64,000 nt of DNA from Ruania rhizosphaerae (GTDB lineage: Bacteria; Actinomycetota; Actinomycetes; Actinomycetales; Beutenbergiaceae), in NCBI RefSeq assembly GCF_009805705.1, contig NZ_VSMB01000004.1, forward strand, positions 1 to 64,000, given 5' to 3'. The notes beneath the pieces are model-generated. The model saw only the letters and a list, made by a program, of their open reading frames with translations, searched no databases and was not told the DNA's origin. The position numbers and the translations under genes are program-made. Each line of letters opens with the position of its first letter. Positions within the stretch are counted from its first letter, which is position 1. Below are positions 45,328-53,697 of the stretch, in pieces.

Positions 45328-45480
45328 CCAACTTCCGCCCACACCGGGCCCGAGCCAACCCATTCGAATCCCGTACCCGCGTCGGAAGCCACACACAACT
45401 ACCCGCACCGGGATTCGAACGCGCGAAGGGGATTCCAACGGCTCCCGTCGCGGGCGCGATCGGGGCCGGCCGGCTCCGCC

Positions 45481-45555
45481 TGGGTCCGTTCCACCTGGGT
45501 CCGTTCCGCCTCGGTCCGCTCCCCTGTGCCCTGTTCCGCCTGGGTTCATTCCGGC
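45481..45555. repeat. Five imperfect 15-bp tandem repeats
   Basis: Units of TGGGTCCGTTCCRCC type; the first two differ at one base, later ones drift. Non-coding by context: open frames through it lack codon bias and starts. Confidence 0.7.
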
Positions 45556-45602
45556 CCTCGAGATCCGACTTCAGGTGGAGGCCCTTGCACCATCTCCTCA
45601 CC

Positions 45603-45608
45603 TAGGAT
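45603..45608 (+). promoter_or_regulatory. TAGGAT -10 box, leaderless start
   Basis: TAGGAT, 7 nt, GTG (45616). Confidence 0.5.
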
Positions 45609-45615
45609 CGTCGAT

Positions 45616-45909
45616 GTGATCTTCAAGTCCGTCGGCGACGACCGCCCCTACCCGGACCATGGCCATCATTCACCCAAGGACTGGGCCGCGATCCCACCAC
45701 GGCAGGTGCGCCTGGACGAGCTGGTCACCACCAAGGCGACCCTCGATCTCCACAGCCTGCTGGCCGAGGACTCCACCTTCTACGGCGATCTCTTCGCCCA
45801 TGTCGTGCAGTGGCGCGGTGTCCTGTACCTCGAAGACGGGCTCCACCGCGCCCTCCGGACGGCGTTGCAGCAACGCAATGTGCTCCACGCACGAGTCCTC
45901 GAGTTGTGA
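45616..45909 (+). CDS. Conserved actinobacterial small protein, VapB-annotated type
   Basis: 97 residues from the GTG at 45616. Contains IPPRQVRLDELVTTKATLDL, AEDSTFYGDLFAHVVQWRG and LYLEDGLHRALRTALQQRN, a ParB/sulfiredoxin-like pattern. Close homologues sit in front of LytR_C genes in many actinobacteria and are often labelled VapB-like antitoxin, but no toxin gene is nearby and the label is doubtful. Real conserved gene, function unknown. Confidence 0.8.
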   Translation: MIFKSVGDDRPYPDHGHHSPKDWAAIPPRQVRLDELVTTKATLDLHSLLAEDSTFYGDLFAHVVQWRGVLYLEDGLHRALRTALQQRNVLHARVLEL

Positions 45910-45976
45910 GAGCGCCGACCAGCACCGGTCGGCATTGACCAGCCACTGCCACGACCGGCAGCGGCCGATTGTGCGT

Positions 45977-45982
45977 TAGGTT
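45977..45982 (+). promoter_or_regulatory. TAGGTT -10 box, leaderless start
   Basis: TAGGTT, 7 nt, GTG (45990). Confidence 0.5.
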
Positions 45983-45989
45983 CGTAACC

Positions 45990-46604
45990 GTGACCACCCC
46001 AGCCAAGGCTCGAGCGGCCCGACGGCGCCACCTGCAGCAGCGCCAGACGGTCATCTTCGGCACGCTCATCCTCGTGATGCTGCTGATCGGCCTGGGTGCC
46101 GGTGCCGTGTGGGTGGGCGTCCTCCCGTCGCCGTTCAACGTGGCGATCAGCTCCCCGGAACCGACGGAGACCGCTGACGCCGGTCCGTGCCCGCCCGCCG
46201 ATGCCACCTACGTCCCGCTGGGCGAGATCTCGGCCAACGTGCTCAACGGCACCAGCGAGTCAGGGCTTGCAGCAAGGACGTCAGGAGAACTGGGCGAACG
46301 CGGCATCGCGGTCAGCAGGACGGCGAACGCGTCCTCCCCGTTCGCGGGCACGGCCCGCATCATCAGCGGACAGGATGGTCTGGCGGCGGCCTTCACCACG
46401 GCCGTGCTCTTCCCGGACGCCGTGATCGACGTCGACGACCGTTCCGACCAGACGGTCGACATCGTGCTCGGCGCGACATACGAGGCACTGCGCTCGGCGG
46501 ATGAGATCGACATCGATCCCGATCTCGAGATCCCAGCGCCGCAGGGGTGCACGCCCCTGTCGACGGCGGAGCCCACCGACGAGTCCGCCTCATCTGAGGA
46601 ATGA
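45990..46604 (+). CDS. LytR C-terminal domain membrane protein
   Basis: 204 residues from a GTG. Arg-rich tail, one transmembrane helix (about 24-47, TVIFGTLILVMLLIGLGAGAVW), then an outside LytR_C domain: ISANVLNGTSESGLAARTSGEL and VDIVLGATYEALRSADEI. It lacks the LCP catalytic domain, so it is an accessory envelope protein. The upstream small conserved gene is its usual neighbour. Its stop overlaps the next start (ATGA). Confidence 0.88.
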   Translation: MTTPAKARAARRRHLQQRQTVIFGTLILVMLLIGLGAGAVWVGVLPSPFNVAISSPEPTETADAGPCPPADATYVPLGEISANVLNGTSESGLAARTSGELGERGIAVSRTANASSPFAGTARIISGQDGLAAAFTTAVLFPDAVIDVDDRSDQTVDIVLGATYEALRSADEIDIDPDLEIPAPQGCTPLSTAEPTDESASSEE

Positions 46605-46936
46605 CCATGGCCTCCGGTCACGAGCAGTCGCCGTTCGTGAACTCCTACACGCTGCCGATGCCTGATCCGGCGCGCACGTTCGCCGGCCCTGGCTACTCGG
46701 CCTCACCGCCCGGGACGTCCGGTCTGGCGATCGCCGCGCTGCTGCTGGGCTGCCTCGGCGTGCTCTTCTACGCACCGGCCGTGGCAGGGATCATCTGCGG
46801 CGTGCTCGCGCTGCGGCACATCCGCCGCACGAACGTCGGGGGCATCGGCGTGGCGACCGCTGGGCTGGTGATCAGCAGCGTTGCCACGGCCGGATGGTCG
46901 CTGATCCTGGCAGCGATCTGGGTGACCGGGTTCTGA
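46601..46936 (+). CDS. DUF4190-type small membrane protein
   Basis: 111 residues. Pro/Ser-rich N terminus, then two transmembrane helices: GLAIAALLLGCLGVLFYAPA and GIGVATAGLVISSVATAGWS, linked by IICGVLALRHIRRTN, the DUF4190 pattern. Coupled to the LytR_C gene by ATGA. Function unknown. Confidence 0.82.
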   Translation: MTMASGHEQSPFVNSYTLPMPDPARTFAGPGYSASPPGTSGLAIAALLLGCLGVLFYAPAVAGIICGVLALRHIRRTNVGGIGVATAGLVISSVATAGWSLILAAIWVTGF

Positions 46937-46974
46937 CGGCCTCCCGCTGCCCACGAGCCACCGCGTTCACGACA

Positions 46975-47661
46975 TCACGCCGGCTCGGACTGGCTCCCCG
47001 GTTGAATCCTGGGTGCCTCGAAGGCCGATCGGCCCAGCACCCCTCCATGATCAGGGGAGCTGACGAAGTGCCGCCCACCGGTCACCCGGATCATCGGCAG
47101 GACGACGTTGCGCCAGTAATGTGCGAGTCCATCTTTGACCGCTTCCGGACTGTCCGGCGGGTCGAGGGCGAAGTCCAGCATCGCCGCGCCGACGCTGTAG
47201 CGCACCACCACGCGCGCTCGCTCGCTTTCGTCCTCGCTCGGTTCGACCACCCCCTTCGCCAGGCCGATCTTGATCGTCGCCAGGACGTGCTCGATCGTGA
47301 CCGCGAGGATCCGGTCAGCGAGCGGCCCACCCTCCGTCAGCCCGCGCATGCTGTAGCGCATGCTCCGCATGACGGCGTCGGCGTCGGTGGTTGACGGCCC
47401 GTCCATCTTGCCGATGTCGAACAGGTCCGGGAGTCCCTGGACCACACGATCGATGATGAAGTCGTCACACTCGATGCGTAATTGCGTCTTGGACCCGAAG
47501 TAGTGGGTGATGAGCCCAGCCGTCACGCCGGCGCGGGCAGCGATGGCGCGCAGCCCCGCGTCGAAACCTTCCTCGGCAAAGACGTCGAGCGCCGCTTGGA
47601 GGATTCGGGCGCGGGTCGTCGCTGCCCGGTCCCGGGGCTCCGTCTCGAATTGTTCTTCCAC
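46975..47661 (-). CDS. TetR family regulator
   Basis: 228 residues from a GTG (GGGGAG upstream). N-terminal HTH: RARILQAALDVFAEEGFDAG, AARAGVTAGLITHYFGSKTQ. The C-terminal ligand domain is of the TetR_C type with a RYSMRGLTEGG segment. The target is not adjacent in an obvious way: convergent with DUF4190 and followed upstream by the solute-binding lipoprotein on the same strand. A 10-nt palindrome in its promoter suggests autoregulation. Confidence 0.9.
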   Translation of the reverse strand: MEEQFETEPRDRAATTRARILQAALDVFAEEGFDAGLRAIAARAGVTAGLITHYFGSKTQLRIECDDFIIDRVVQGLPDLFDIGKMDGPSTTDADAVMRSMRYSMRGLTEGGPLADRILAVTIEHVLATIKIGLAKGVVEPSEDESERARVVVRYSVGAAMLDFALDPPDSPEAVKDGLAHYWRNVVLPMIRVTGGRHFVSSPDHGGVLGRSAFEAPRIQPGSQSEPA

Positions 47662-47675
47662 GTGGGTACTCCCCT

Positions 47676-47685
47676 GCTATATAGC
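47676..47685. promoter_or_regulatory. Palindrome in the TetR promoter
   Basis: GCTATATAGC, self-complementary, 14 nt before the GTG at 47661 and overlapping a TATA-like -10. Confidence 0.4.
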
Positions 47686-47778
47686 CGTCCAACCAGCGCA
47701 CCTGCCCGGGCACCGACTGCACAACCTGTGAACAACCACAGTAATCCGCGGATGGGGCTGCCGCAGGACAACTGCGCA

Positions 47779-49605
47779 TCAATCGGCGAGATGCCACTCC
47801 ACGACCCCCGACATGAGGGGTGCTCTCGCGCCGCCGCGTGGCACAGGAACCGCGATATCGCGATCCGAGACGGTGACGGCGATGTCCATGGTCAATGGCA
47901 CGATGATCGATTCGTCGATGATGGAGGCCTCGATCTGCACTCGAATGTCGCGAGCTTCGTAGCGATCCGCGGTGTGCGCGAGTTCGTCGATCAGGGCGTC
48001 CCGCGCCTCGTCGGCAGTGCCACTGAGGTTCGCCGGGCCGCCGCTGCCCCACTGCGCACTGATCTCGTCCGTACCCTCAGGTATGGGGATACGAGTCAGG
48101 ACGGCGTCCCATCCGTCGTCCTGAAGGCTCGCCTCGAGGTCCTCGCTGCCACAGTCGCGCACGTCCCAGCCCGTGGGTTCGACACTGCTGCGAAGCTCGT
48201 GGAAGGCATCGACCGCATACCGTTCACCAGCGTCGTAGAGCACGCAGATGCGTGTGCCGGACTCGATCCCGGCAGTTTCACGCTCCGCGATCGCGTCCTC
48301 CTCGGAGTGCTCGAAGCGCGATTCCGGGTCCAGATCCTCACCGACGATCTGGTGGCCGTCGGTGCCCGGCGGAAAGAGCACGACGTCGGTGATCTCGTGA
48401 AGTCCAGCCCAGGGCCCCGCACCCGCTTCAGCGACATCTCGCACGGGCACGGCGCCGAGGAATGCCTCTCTGGCGCTCTGCCAGGAGAACTCTCCACGGT
48501 CGCTGCGCAGTACCAGCGCCCAGAGCTCGCCGGTGTGGCTGGTGGCCACGGTGTAGTCGAGCCGCTCCATCTCGCGGGTGGTCTCACGGTTCGGTGCAGT
48601 GGGGGGTACCTGGACGACGTCGAGCGTCTCCCCGACGTAGGTCAGGGGGTCCGAGGTCGGCGCCGGTGTCAGCTCGATCCGCTCGTACTCGGGCGTGGGT
48701 GTGCCCGTGTATCGGGTGTTGACGATGAGGGTGACGTGCTGTGCATCGAGGCGCGCCTGATCGACTGCTTCCACCCGGTACGGCCCGCTCGAGAGCAGCA
48801 ACTCCTCCGGGATGGAACTGCCATCACCGTCGCCGAGAGTGAATCCATCGTTCCACACGCGTGCGATCGTGGTGAGCCGGCTGGTGTCCTCCTCGACGAT
48901 GGCGTCGATGATCGCCTGCTTCGCCTCCATCGGGTCCGTCAGACCGAACGCGAGCGCCCCGACCACGTGAGCAGGAACGGCGACGTCCAACGCGGTCTGC
49001 CAATCCACCACGGGGTCGGGGTAGGTGACCTCGATAGCCCGTTCGAACTCGTCATAGGCAGGAAGATCCTGCGCCTCGGTCAGACCCGTGGGCACTGAGT
49101 CGAACCACGGGACATTCGCGCTGGCCCTCGCGTCACCCCCGTCACTGTCCTCGTCCTCGTCCTCGGTCAGGTCACCAGGGTCGACGTCGTCGGGAAGCAT
49201 CGCATTCGACCCGGCGGCCCAGGCGAGCAGCAGGTCGGCCGCATCCACGGGGATCCCGTCGGACCACTCGGGCTCGGCGAGGTCGTAGCGAACGGTGAAC
49301 CCTTCCGGGTCCACGATCTCGACGGAGCCGAAGCTCTCGTCGATCACCGGGACCCCGTCGACAAGCTCGGCGAACTGTGAGCGGGTCATCGCCGCCACAT
49401 CCAGATCGCCCGAGGTCGCGCCACCGATCGCTGCGTTCGTGCTCACCAACCCACCGGACCACCCGACCGTCGCCGTGGTTCCGGCCACCACCGTGTTGGG
49501 GAGAGTTGGTCCCGAGCACGCGCTCAGCGCGAACGCCACGGCACAGGCGGCCAGCACTCCCCTGGTCCGGCGCGAATCGCGTCGCAGCACGTTCACCTCG
49601 TCCAT
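47779..49605 (-). CDS. Family 5 extracellular solute-binding lipoprotein
   Basis: 608 residues from the ATG at 49605. Signal with lipobox LSAC. Periplasmic oligopeptide-binding fold (SBP_bac_5): VRYDLAEPEWSDGIPVDAADLLLAW, then a long acidic insertion (about 165-185), and a C-terminal lobe with GTRICVLYDAGERYAVDAFH. Usual ligands are peptides or nickel complexes. No dpp/opp permease genes are near, so it may be an orphan binding protein or work with remote permeases. Confidence 0.85.
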   Translation of the reverse strand: MDEVNVLRRDSRRTRGVLAACAVAFALSACSGPTLPNTVVAGTTATVGWSGGLVSTNAAIGGATSGDLDVAAMTRSQFAELVDGVPVIDESFGSVEIVDPEGFTVRYDLAEPEWSDGIPVDAADLLLAWAAGSNAMLPDDVDPGDLTEDEDEDSDGGDARASANVPWFDSVPTGLTEAQDLPAYDEFERAIEVTYPDPVVDWQTALDVAVPAHVVGALAFGLTDPMEAKQAIIDAIVEEDTSRLTTIARVWNDGFTLGDGDGSSIPEELLLSSGPYRVEAVDQARLDAQHVTLIVNTRYTGTPTPEYERIELTPAPTSDPLTYVGETLDVVQVPPTAPNRETTREMERLDYTVATSHTGELWALVLRSDRGEFSWQSAREAFLGAVPVRDVAEAGAGPWAGLHEITDVVLFPPGTDGHQIVGEDLDPESRFEHSEEDAIAERETAGIESGTRICVLYDAGERYAVDAFHELRSSVEPTGWDVRDCGSEDLEASLQDDGWDAVLTRIPIPEGTDEISAQWGSGGPANLSGTADEARDALIDELAHTADRYEARDIRVQIEASIIDESIIVPLTMDIAVTVSDRDIAVPVPRGGARAPLMSGVVEWHLAD

Positions 49606-49680
49606 TCTCCTCGCATCCCGGCCCCGGACGGCTGGTCCGGTGCGGTTCTCCTCGCATCCATCATCGCGCCCAACCGCGGC

Positions 49681-49686
49681 TAGGGT
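49681..49686 (+). promoter_or_regulatory. TAGGGT -10 box, leaderless start
   Basis: TAGGGT, 7 nt, ATG (49694). Confidence 0.5.
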
Positions 49687-49693
49687 GGTCCCG

Positions 49694-50344
49694 ATGGAAC
49701 TGACAGACATTCTCGGTTACGTCGTCGCTGCGGCCCTCGTCCTCGTCGTCGTCGTCGGCGCGCTCCTCGGAGTACGGCAGTGGCGGCAACGCTCGGCCGC
49801 GCTCACGCAGTGGGCACAGCGCCACGGGTGGGCCTTCGAGCCCAAGGTCCCGCAGCTCACCCAGCGGTGGAAGGAGCACCCGATCCGCGGCGCCGGGAGT
49901 GCCACGCACGTGCTGCGCGGCACGGTGGCCGAAGGCGCCATCACGTCCTTCACGAGCCATGTGACGATCGCCGGTAGTTCCTCGACGACCACACGGCACA
50001 TCACGGTGCTGGAGGCCCCCGCCGTCCTCCCGACGGTGGTCGCGGCCTCGCCGTCGGCACCGGTCCCGAATCCGCATCCACCCCACGACGTCGACCTGGC
50101 GGATCCGCACTTCACGTGGACCGTCGTGACCACCACCCCAGAGGCGGCTGGGGAGGTACGCCGACTCCTGTCCTCCGATGTGCGGGACCGGCTGATGCAG
50201 GAGGCTGTCTCACTCCACACCGTCTACCTCACGTTCGAGGGGCGCGACATCATCCTCACGACTGCCGGGAGCCTCGACGTCGATCGACTGGAACATCGGG
50301 TCTCACTGATCCGTGACCTGGCACGGATGATGAGGGTCGGCTGA
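49694..50344 (+). CDS. Membrane-anchored protein of unknown function
   Basis: 216 residues: one N-terminal transmembrane helix (about 6-28), a basic stop-transfer (RQWRQRSA), then LTQWAQRHGWAFEPKVPQL and a beta-rich domain (THVLRGTVAEGAITSFTSHV; HFTWTVVTTTPEAAGEVRRL). This layout is common in actinobacterial membrane proteins of no known role. The domain probably faces the cytoplasm. Divergent from the lipoprotein gene, convergent with the secretion operon. Confidence 0.75.
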   Translation: MELTDILGYVVAAALVLVVVVGALLGVRQWRQRSAALTQWAQRHGWAFEPKVPQLTQRWKEHPIRGAGSATHVLRGTVAEGAITSFTSHVTIAGSSSTTTRHITVLEAPAVLPTVVAASPSAPVPNPHPPHDVDLADPHFTWTVVTTTPEAAGEVRRLLSSDVRDRLMQEAVSLHTVYLTFEGRDIILTTAGSLDVDRLEHRVSLIRDLARMMRVG

Positions 50345-50377
50345 CGCCACGGCACCCTCCGCTGATCACGCACCGGC

Positions 50378-50998
50378 TCACGCGACCGGCGCCTTCCACC
50401 GGACACTCGCCGCACATGCGTCGAAGAGGGACCGCAGGGCCCGGAACCCGGGCTCGTCCTCCGGCACGTCCACCGGTCGCCCGTAACCCGCCACCAGCTG
50501 CAGGGCACGCTGGCGCTTCGCCCCGGGCACCGGCGTCAGATACAGCACCGAGTGACTGACGATGGTGTCGCCACCGAGACGCACCTGCTGCTGCTGCTCG
50601 CACCGGATGGTCCGCTTGTCGGCGTACAGCGGAGTCGCACCGTAGTCACGGACCAGGGTGGAGACCACCTGGTCGAGCGTCTGCCCGGCCTCGGCGCGCC
50701 GGATCGAGGCGTTCAGGGACACCGGCAGGAAGAGAGTCTCGTTCTCGTCACCATCGGGGACGAACATCGCGAAGACGCCGTTCTTGCGCATGTCCTCGAA
50801 CGACTGCTGGAGCTGGGTCCGCAGCTGGCCGTACAGGTCCGGTCGGTGGGCGTCCATCAGGCGCTGCTTCATCCGCACCATCATGGCTTCCAGCGTCTCG
50901 TCGTCCGGAGCGCGGCGCGACCACCCCGGCGGGAGTGTCATCTCGAACTCGGGGTCCTTGCGCACACCCAGCTCGTCTCGCAGACTCGTCGCTGTCAT
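50378..50998 (-). CDS. Hypothetical protein, last gene of the type VII operon
   Basis: 206 residues from the ATG at 50998, overlapping the upstream stop (TGATG). Mixed alpha/beta, no signal or helix. Contains ETLEAMMVRMKQRLMDAHRP, FAMFVPDGDENETLFLPVSL and IVSHSVLYLTPVPGAKRQRA. The size and layout recall secretion-linked chaperones or immunity-type proteins, but I do not recognise a family. Confidence 0.65.
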   Translation of the reverse strand: MTATSLRDELGVRKDPEFEMTLPPGWSRRAPDDETLEAMMVRMKQRLMDAHRPDLYGQLRTQLQQSFEDMRKNGVFAMFVPDGDENETLFLPVSLNASIRRAEAGQTLDQVVSTLVRDYGATPLYADKRTIRCEQQQQVRLGGDTIVSHSVLYLTPVPGAKRQRALQLVAGYGRPVDVPEDEPGFRALRSLFDACAASVRWKAPVA

Positions 50999-51636
50999 CA
51001 CACTGCCTCCACTCGCCATGGGCCATCGTCCAGTACACCAGCCGGCTCCTGTGAGGCGAAGGCGCTCCCGTCGGGTGCCTGCAGCCGGATCGAGTCGAGC
51101 AGACCGACGAACCCGTCACGGATGTCGTTGAGCACGATGGCCGGCATCTCCTGCAACGCGATCACCAGGGCCGACCGGTCGTCGTTGAACACCAGCGCCG
51201 TCGAAAACACCTCATGGAGGCCGGCGCCGCCCATCTCTCGCTCGTGCCGTTCCGTGTACTGCACGCCCGGCCCCACGTGCGGGGCCTCGACACGGTGGGC
51301 CACGCCGCCCCACTCGCTCCAGGGAGGGAGCCCGTCGTTGGGGAGCACCGCGATGCGGCACATGGCCGCGATCGGAGCGAAGACCGGCCACACCTGAAAC
51401 AGCAGGAGAGCGTCGGACTCGCTACGTTCCTCGGCACCGGCAACCAGCAGCGAGCGCACACGGTCCTCGCTCCCGGGGCCCCATTCAGCCCCCCAGGCCT
51501 CGCGCAACTCCGCGACGCGGGCGTCCACCCACGCCGTCCGGTCTTCTTCGCTCATCCCAGCGGGAATCAGCAGCCACCCCGGGGCCACCGTCTCGAGCCC
51601 CACGGACCAGCGATCTGGTTCCGTCATATCCGTCAC
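50998..51636 (-). CDS. Hypothetical protein in the type VII operon
   Basis: 212 residues (an ATG three codons in is also possible). Mixed alpha/beta cytoplasmic protein: WLLIPAGMSEEDRTAWVDAR, LLLFQVWPVFAPIAAMCRIA, ALVFNDDRSALVIALQEMPA. It has the same length and similar ending strategy as its partner encoded next and may be a distant relative. It directly follows the large candidate substrate gene, so a chaperone or immunity role is possible (inference). Confidence 0.65.
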   Translation of the reverse strand: MTDMTEPDRWSVGLETVAPGWLLIPAGMSEEDRTAWVDARVAELREAWGAEWGPGSEDRVRSLLVAGAEERSESDALLLFQVWPVFAPIAAMCRIAVLPNDGLPPWSEWGGVAHRVEAPHVGPGVQYTERHEREMGGAGLHEVFSTALVFNDDRSALVIALQEMPAIVLNDIRDGFVGLLDSIRLQAPDGSAFASQEPAGVLDDGPWRVEAV

Positions 51637-51699
51637 CCTTCTCCGGCGTCTTGCCTCTCAGGCTTGTCTGCCGGCCAGACGACCCGCAGCATCAGGTGC

Positions 51700-52842
51700 T
51701 CACTGGGACTGCAGCGCCTCGACGCGATCGACTGCACTGTCCGAGGGCGGCAGGTGGTCGATCACCGATCCACCAGTGTCCACCCACCCCTTGTAGGTCT
51801 CGTACTGGTTGTACACGGACGTCCCGAGATCCTGGTAGAAGTACCGCGTTCCGTTGGGCCCACCGATGACGTACTCGGTCATGTCGTTGCGCCACTGGGT
51901 TCCGGTGCTCCCGGTCATCAGTGTCGAGATGCCGTCGGTGACGTTCTTGTTCTTGAACAGCGTGTAGACGCTGTCCCCGGCGTAGGTACTCGGCTTGAAC
52001 GCCGAGATGGTGTCAGCGCCGAACTCGAGGTACCGCCCCTGGGCCAGCTTGCCGAGCTTCCCGACCGGGAGAACCCCGACTGCGGCTATCGCGATATCCC
52101 ACCCGTTCGCATCCCCGATGAACGCCTGGCAGATGACCACGGCGAGGGTCAGCACGCCGATGACAGCCGCGATGATTCCCAGCACCGGACCACCGATGAT
52201 CATCGCCGCGACACCGACGATCAGACCCGCCCAACCGAGCACCTTGCCGGCAATGTCGAGGAACGAGCGCCACCCGCCGTCCTCGATCTGACCGGACATC
52301 TCGTCGCCGATGTCCCGGACTGCTTGGTCGAAGGCGTTCTCCCACGTGTCGTAGTCGGTGTCGAAGAGACCGGCCTCTGCTTCCCACGCCTCGTACGCCT
52401 GGCGCTTCTGGTCGTTCTCCTCCTGCTCCGCTGCCTCGTCGCTGCCCGGCTCCGGGTCGGCGCCGGTGGCAGCCGGTTCGAGCTGACCCGGCAGGTAGAA
52501 GTAGGTCTGCCATAATTCCCAGCAGTTGTCCGCGTGGGCGTTGAGCTTGGGCTGGACCGTGTCGAGGGTTTCGCCGTAAGCCCTGATGACCGGCCCGACA
52601 GGCTCATAGAGGTCGGCGGACTCGTACAGCGTCTCGTAGGAGTCGCCGATCGTCTCCCGCAAGGTCGTGATGGCCTTGCCCTGCTGGTCCTCGGCCCGGT
52701 TCTTGATCTCGCTCAGCACGCCAGCAGCCTCGCGCATCTGTTCGCCGAGCAGCTCGATCTCGGTCCCGCGGGCCGTGATCTCCGCGGGATTACCCTCGAC
52801 CTGGATGATCTGGCGACCTCGGGGGGAGGGCGGCATCAACAT
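51700..52842 (-). CDS. Candidate type VII secreted protein with WXG-like N-terminal domain
   Basis: 380 residues from the ATG at 52842 (AGGAG upstream). The N-terminal ~110 residues are helical and match the T7SS signal-domain type: EGNPAEITARGTEIELLGEQ, then GEALGDSYETLYESA-like helices and NCWELWQTYFYLPG. A charged linker follows (Gln/Glu-rich, about 125-165), then ENAFDQAVRDIGDEMSGQIE, a hydrophobic hairpin (about 195-240, GLIVGVAAMIIGGPVLGIIA) and IAAVGVLPVGKLGKL, a motif found in polymorphic toxins. The C-terminal 90 residues (RYFYQDLGTSVYNQYETYKG) match no toxin I know. Likely an effector or surface protein of the local system. Confidence 0.72.
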   Translation of the reverse strand: MLMPPSPRGRQIIQVEGNPAEITARGTEIELLGEQMREAAGVLSEIKNRAEDQQGKAITTLRETIGDSYETLYESADLYEPVGPVIRAYGETLDTVQPKLNAHADNCWELWQTYFYLPGQLEPAATGADPEPGSDEAAEQEENDQKRQAYEAWEAEAGLFDTDYDTWENAFDQAVRDIGDEMSGQIEDGGWRSFLDIAGKVLGWAGLIVGVAAMIIGGPVLGIIAAVIGVLTLAVVICQAFIGDANGWDIAIAAVGVLPVGKLGKLAQGRYLEFGADTISAFKPSTYAGDSVYTLFKNKNVTDGISTLMTGSTGTQWRNDMTEYVIGGPNGTRYFYQDLGTSVYNQYETYKGWVDTGGSVIDHLPPSDSAVDRVEALQSQ

Positions 52843-52877
52843 GAATAGGCTCCTGTAGTTCTGATGGGGCGCTGCGG

Positions 52878-53177
52878 CTACGCTTCGGGCGTCAGTTTGA
52901 TGGCCGCCTCGGCGTCCCATTCCTCGACACCGTCGATCACGCCCTTGAGGTGCTTCTGAACATCGCTCAGGCCCTCCTTGAGCTTGTCACGCTTGACGTC
53001 CCACCGGGTCTCGAAGTCCTCGGCCTTCTCCCGCAGCTCGGTCTTGGAGAACGGTGCACCGATGGCTCGTTCGAGTGCCTCCGACCTGCTGACGGCGTTC
53101 TCGAACTCTTCGACGATGTTCGTCAGCTGGTCATTCGCGGTTCTGAGCTCGTCGAGAGAGAGATAGATGTCTGCCAC
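52878..53177 (-). CDS. WXG100-like small secreted helical protein
   Basis: 99 residues, all helical. LSLDELRTANDQLTNIVEEF, then DFETRWDVKRDKLKEGLSDV; RW takes the place of the WXG turn, and VEEWDAEAA follows. Size, charge and place beside another WXG100 gene and the EssC-type ATPase support a T7SS substrate or partner. No signal peptide, as expected. Confidence 0.75.
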   Translation of the reverse strand: MADIYLSLDELRTANDQLTNIVEEFENAVSRSEALERAIGAPFSKTELREKAEDFETRWDVKRDKLKEGLSDVQKHLKGVIDGVEEWDAEAAIKLTPEA

Positions 53178-53290
53178 GGCGTGATTCCTTCAGCTCGTCC
53201 TGGAACGGGGGATGACGTCGCTGACCTGCAAGCGACGCGAACGGTGGGGACCAGCCGCTCCGGGCTGGGCCCCACCGTCGAGACGAACGA

Positions 53291-53578
53291 TCAGCCGCCG
53301 GCGAGCTGGTCGTCCAGGTCGCGGATGGACTGCGCCATGTCCCGCAGTGCCTGCGCCATCTCGCTGACTCCCTCGGAGGCATCCTTGAGGCCCGAGGTCA
53401 TCTCGTCGTAGCCGTCCTTGAACTTGCCGGACGCCTTCTCGGTCTTGAACCCGTCCTCGACGAGCTCGTCGACGTACCCCTGGCACTCCTCGAGCGCCGT
53501 ATCGATGCTGTCCTTGCCGTCGTCCAGCTTGTCAGCCGTGGACTCCATCTCGTCATACGTTGCACCGAAGTCGGTCAT
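53291..53578 (-). CDS. WXG100 family protein
   Basis: 95 residues from the ATG at 53578. Two-helix hairpin protein: YDEMESTADKLDDGKDSIDT, EKASGKFKDGYDEMTSGLKD. The WXG motif is degenerate (ASGKFKDG region). Acidic, no signal peptide. Member of the small substrates moved by the adjacent ATPase, probably as a dimer with the 99-residue protein. Confidence 0.8.
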   Translation of the reverse strand: MTDFGATYDEMESTADKLDDGKDSIDTALEECQGYVDELVEDGFKTEKASGKFKDGYDEMTSGLKDASEGVSEMAQALRDMAQSIRDLDDQLAGG

Positions 53579-53697
53579 CGATCCCAGCCTTCCTACGTAT
53601 CGGTTCCGGGCCCCTACTTGGATCACCCAAGAAGGACTCTATGGTGGCCTGCCCACCCACTCAATGGGGACCGGTCCCCATGGGGTACCCGCCTCCC

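Noticed and set aside
45361-45419. A second tRNA behind tRNA-Ser, suggested by T-arm-like boxes
   Set aside because: No acceptor, D-arm or anticodon stem can be paired around either box.
45616-45909. VapB-type antitoxin call for the 97-residue protein
   Set aside because: No toxin gene is adjacent and the sequence looks like a ParB/sulfiredoxin-type fold rather than an RHH or AbrB protein.
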